Shown: positions 47,365 to 64,000 of the stretch, piece by piece
Layout: every line of letters starts with the position of its first letter
How positions within the stretch are numbered: the stretch's first letter is position 1
Assembly: GCA_963693365.1 (NCBI GenBank)
Contig: CAVNZM010000009.1
Span: 1,860,001-1,924,000, forward strand
Direction: 5' to 3'
Length of the DNA stretch: 64,000 nucleotides
Source: Amoebidium appalachense
Taxonomy: Eukaryota; Ichthyosporea
Made by a program: the position numbers and the translations under genes
Notes under the pieces: model-generated
Database searches by the model: none
What the model was told of the DNA's origin: nothing
What the model saw: the letters and a program-made list of their open reading frames with translations, nothing else

Positions 47365-47979
47365 GATGGCTAAGTACTAGCACCCGTAAATTTGCATTTT
47401 CCGTTTTCCTAAAGTTTTTTTCTGGCAGCTATATCTATTCTTTTCCTTTTTTCTTCTGTCTCTTTTCTATGTTTTACAAGAAACGGTGGTGTAGGTGCAA
47501 ACGAGGTTTCCAATAAAAATCGTGCAGCAACAAAAGAACACACAACTATCCGGGAGAAAGTGTGCCTCAGGCTAGATAGAAAGGCAGCATGAATATTTTC
47601 TTGTTGCACTAAGCTGTTATAGACGTCTTTTCACGTTACGGTTTCAGCTTTGAACAACATCTCCATCTGAGGTAAGGTCATTGACTCAAGCGCGCGGTTG
47701 CAGAGGCACAGCGTTCACACAGGCGAATTAGTGGACGATGTGTGACTGGCTTACTTATTATTCTTTGGGCTTGATGATTGGTTTATCACTAATCACTAAT
47801 GATTGAATATTGCTAATGACACTTAGTGTAAAATTCATTAGCAGCCGAAGCAAAGCAGCATAATGTCTAGGCTATCTCACTGCATTTGTGAAGGCATTGT
47901 TTTTGGTGTCGCGTTGTGGCAAAACCAATGATTTAGAAAGGTTGAGGTTGGATGCTTTTATAGCATGATTTAGAACAAA
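47365..47979. promoter_or_regulatory. Shared divergent promoter region, SLC38-type / ARMC5-like
   Basis: Only 615 bp separate the two start codons, which face apart. The stretch has no long homopolymers, unlike all surrounding sequence. It contains ATTGG (inverted CCAAT) at about 47777-47781 and the repeated TCACTAATCACTAATGATTG near 47788. No clear TATA box. Bidirectional promoter function is inferred from arrangement. Confidence 0.5.
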
Positions 47980-62104
<14,125 letters not shown>

Positions 62105-62114
62105 CTATCTCCCC

Positions 62115-62199
62115 CCCCCCCCCCCCCCCCCCTTCCCCTGGTCACACACACCCACACCCACCCCACCTACCCCCCCCCCCCCCCCCCCCCCCCCCAAAA

Positions 62200-62241
<42 letters not shown>

Positions 62242-62260
62242 CACACACACACACACACCG
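62115..62260. repeat. C-tracts and (CA)n just after the ARMC5-like stop
   Basis: C-runs 62111-62131 and 62170-62195, then A-run and (CA)n to about 62258. Confidence 0.85.
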
Positions 62261-62302
62261 CCTACCTTCCACGGCCAAACAGGTTCAACTTGTACTGTGT
62301 AG

Positions 62303-62308
62303 AATAAA
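62303..62308 (+). terminator. Poly(A) signal AATAAA for the ARMC5-like gene
   Basis: The first AATAAA after the TAA at 62102-62104, about 200 nt downstream, beyond the C- and CA-tracts. Confidence 0.55.
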
Positions 62309-62649
62309 TAACTAATATAGTGGCGATACATTTATTAGGACTGAAATGTGTATGAAGGCAACATGCGTTTATTTTATCGAAGGTGAAACATTATGTGTGA
62401 TTAGAGACTGATCAGAAGCGAATTGTAAAAACGACACGATGATAGTAACTCCATTTTGGTTGTGAAGGTATTATGTAGGCTACATAATAATATGAATATG
62501 AGATGTGCGTTGTAAATGACATTGTGAGGCTGAACCTCCCTGTGTATGTTGTATGAATGAATTCCCTGAACTATTCACAAGGCTGGACATACGTTGTGTA
62601 TACACATGAATTCCGTAAATTCAAAACTGGTGTTCGTCTTTGTAACAGT

Positions 62650-62950
62650 TTGTGTGTGTGTGTGTGTGTCAGTCTGTGTGTGTGTGTGTGTGTACCTATA
62701 GCTACTGCACACGTGTGGCCATCATGATGGGTGGTGGGTGGATGATTGGGTGGGTGATGGTGCAGGTTGCAAACGTGGTGGTGTACGCGTGCTAAGTGTG
62801 TAAGCGTTCGCTGTGTGTGTGTGACCGTGCGTGCAAGTGTCATCGGACTGCGTGCCTGCATGCTGGTGTGTGTGTGTGTGTGTGTGTGTGTTTAATACGG
62901 TGGGTGGGAGGAGGAGGAGGAGGGGGGGGGGGGAGGGGGGGGGGGGGGGG
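62650..62950. repeat. GT microsatellites and G-tract, no gene
   Basis: (GT)n at 62650-62694 and 62865-62890, G-rich 62910-62951. Unique sequence between shows no coding evidence. Confidence 0.6.
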
Positions 62951-62951
62951 G

Positions 62952-63150
62952 TGAAACACCTTGCACTCTTTGCAAACTTCTCCATGTGTGTGTGTAGGGG
63001 GGGGGGGGGGGGGGGGGCTGAAACACCTTGCACCTCTTTGCAAACTTCTCCATGGGTGTGTGTGGTGGTGGGGGGGGGGGGGGGGGGGGGGGGGAGGGGA
63101 GGCTGAAACACCTTGCACCTCTTTGCAAACTTCTCCATGTGTGTGCATTG
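62952..63150 (+). repeat. Three-unit tandem repeat, about 70-85 bp
   Basis: 'TGAAACACCTTGCACCTCTT' followed by 'TGCAAACTTCTCCATG', GT and a G-run occurs three times (62952, 63019, 63102). Units differ mainly in G-run length. Confidence 0.85.
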
Positions 63151-63235
63151 GGGGGTTACGCTGTTTACTCGAAGGCACAGAGACCAGTCTCAGTACTGTA
63201 TATATAGGTGCGAGGGGCTTTATATGTGAATTCGT
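63150..63235 (+). repeat. Small dispersed repeat shared with 6.8 kb and 24.4 kb
   Basis: 'GTTACGCTGTTTACTCGA' then GGCACAGAG and CAGTCTCAG. Related segments lie at 6797-6860 (same orientation) and 24365-24400 (inverted). Confidence 0.55.
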
Positions 63236-63470
63236 CGGTTTGTGTGTGTCTGTGTGTTTTGGGGGGGGGAGGGGGGGCACTGGTGCGGTGCAGCCGCTTG
63301 GTTAGCTTCGAATTCAGTACGGGTACACAAAGAAATGCGGCATGCAAAGAAGTAGCTGCCACTTTGTATGTAAGGGGAGGGGGGCTGACTTGTGTGGGTG
63401 TCTCTTCATTTAACTTTTGTCGTGTGTGTATGTGTGTGTGTGGGGGGGGGGGGGGGGGGGGGGGGGGGGT

Positions 63471-63523
63471 TTAATGCGTCATAAAGTACGAAGTACACAA
63501 GAACAAACGGATAACAAGATGCA
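63471..63523 (-). repeat. TACTTCGTACT-family element near the right edge
   Basis: 'AATGCGTCATAAAGTACGAA' then 'GTACACAAGAACAAACGG' and ATAACAAGATGCAG. Same order and strand as the 12108 copy, preceded by a G-run (C-tract on the element's strand). Confidence 0.75.
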
Positions 63524-63539
63524 GGGGGGGGGGGGGGGG

Positions 63540-64000
63540 AACAGTGGAGTGGCAGACGAGTCTTTCAATTCACTTTCAGAAGTCATTTATTTCCCCATAC
63601 GAAAGTGCACCACAGGCACACCAGCATTACACTCATTGACCAGAAGGGTAATAAAATTCTTCCTACAGTTTGATTTAAGCTCGCAGATAGGGTGTTGAAC
63701 TACACATGAAGTGTAGAGCACACACATTCTGGGAGTTGGGGCCACCATAGAGCCAGAAGGCCTGTGTAGCCATAGAGTGGGCCAACTTCCGGTAGAAGGC
63801 GACAGGCAAAGCGCAGACCGGCGATGAAATCAGCGACCCAAAGCAGACGACAAAAAATGACGGCACGCGGGAAGAAAACGACGATGGCATACACGCCCCT
63901 TAGTACACACGACGGATGTTGATTCGGCAAGACTCCCAAACGATGAAGAAGCAGATAAAGACGACAAAATAGCACACACCCAGAAACGACGAAGAAGCAA
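63540..64000. other. Right edge: open frames on the minus strand, no firm gene
   Basis: Non-repetitive sequence with minus-strand open frames. One short stretch (about 63655-63580) would follow a TGTAG acceptor and end in TAA after a hydrophobic/polar segment. A frame at 63675-63890 contains ISSPVCALPVAFYRKLAHSM. The phases do not join cleanly and the window ends, so no gene is called. Confidence 0.3.

Noticed and set aside
63675-63975. Membrane-protein-like minus-strand frames at the right edge
   Set aside because: Three frames each show short plausible stretches, but the phases do not join and the window ends; not enough for a gene call.

Overview
The window is eukaryotic nuclear DNA. It holds spliced genes with GT-AG introns in phases 0, 1 and 2, metazoan-like TATA/CCAAT promoters, AATAAA signals, and an extreme load of C/G homopolymers and CA/GT, CT/GA microsatellites. 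The gene set (SLC15-type peptide transporter, SLC38/AVT-type amino-acid transporter, methylthioribose-1-phosphate isomerase, ARMC5-like ARM+BTB protein) and the repeat-filled introns fit a unicellular relative of animals (for example an ichthyosporean-like holozoan). That placement is inference and weak. TAA, TAG and TGA all serve as stops, so the code looks standard.

Layout. 1-7 kb: the probable 3' tail of a gene at the left edge, a small coiled-coil ORF (-), and long simple repeats. 7.0-9.3 kb: intronless peptide transporter POT1 (+) with a clear promoter. 11.4-19.3 kb: an 11-exon MRI1/MtnA gene (-), whose exon phases join without conflict to a 349-aa enzyme. 19.3-20.0 kb: a 0.74-kb divergent intergenic region made largely of a five-unit minisatellite. 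20.0-23.9 kb: an unrecognised spliced gene (+, up to 7 exons). 26.0-28.1 kb: POT2 (+). 28.5-31.7 kb: a GT-cored dispersed element and other repeats. 32.4-36.4 kb: isolated exon-like segments (-), one resembling part of a SPRY domain, on either side of POT3 (+, 33.1-34.9 kb), which carries a 2-bp frameshift. 38.1-47.4 kb: an 8-exon SLC38/AVT-type transporter (-, 485 aa), whose last intron lacks an AG acceptor where a GT-rich repeat abuts the exon. 47.98-62.1 kb: an 11-exon ARMC5-like gene (+, 1247 aa) with 130 uninterrupted CAA codons inside its BTB domain. 62.1-64 kb: repeats, no firm gene.

The three POT copies share promoter, coding sequence and 3' flank, so they arose by DNA segmental duplication. 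POT1 and POT3 are closest and POT2 is more diverged. The other genes have no evident joint pathway. MRI1 acts in methionine salvage, and two gene pairs (MRI1/unknown and SLC38/ARMC5-like) are head to head with short shared intergenic regions.

I do not see a new multi-gene system. The most unusual signals are: a short dispersed element whose recognised gene-resident copies all lie in introns in the host gene's sense orientation and run into C-tracts; the polyQ-split BTB domain; the broken SLC38 acceptor at a repeat boundary; and a six-unit branchpoint-like array ahead of an MRI1 acceptor.
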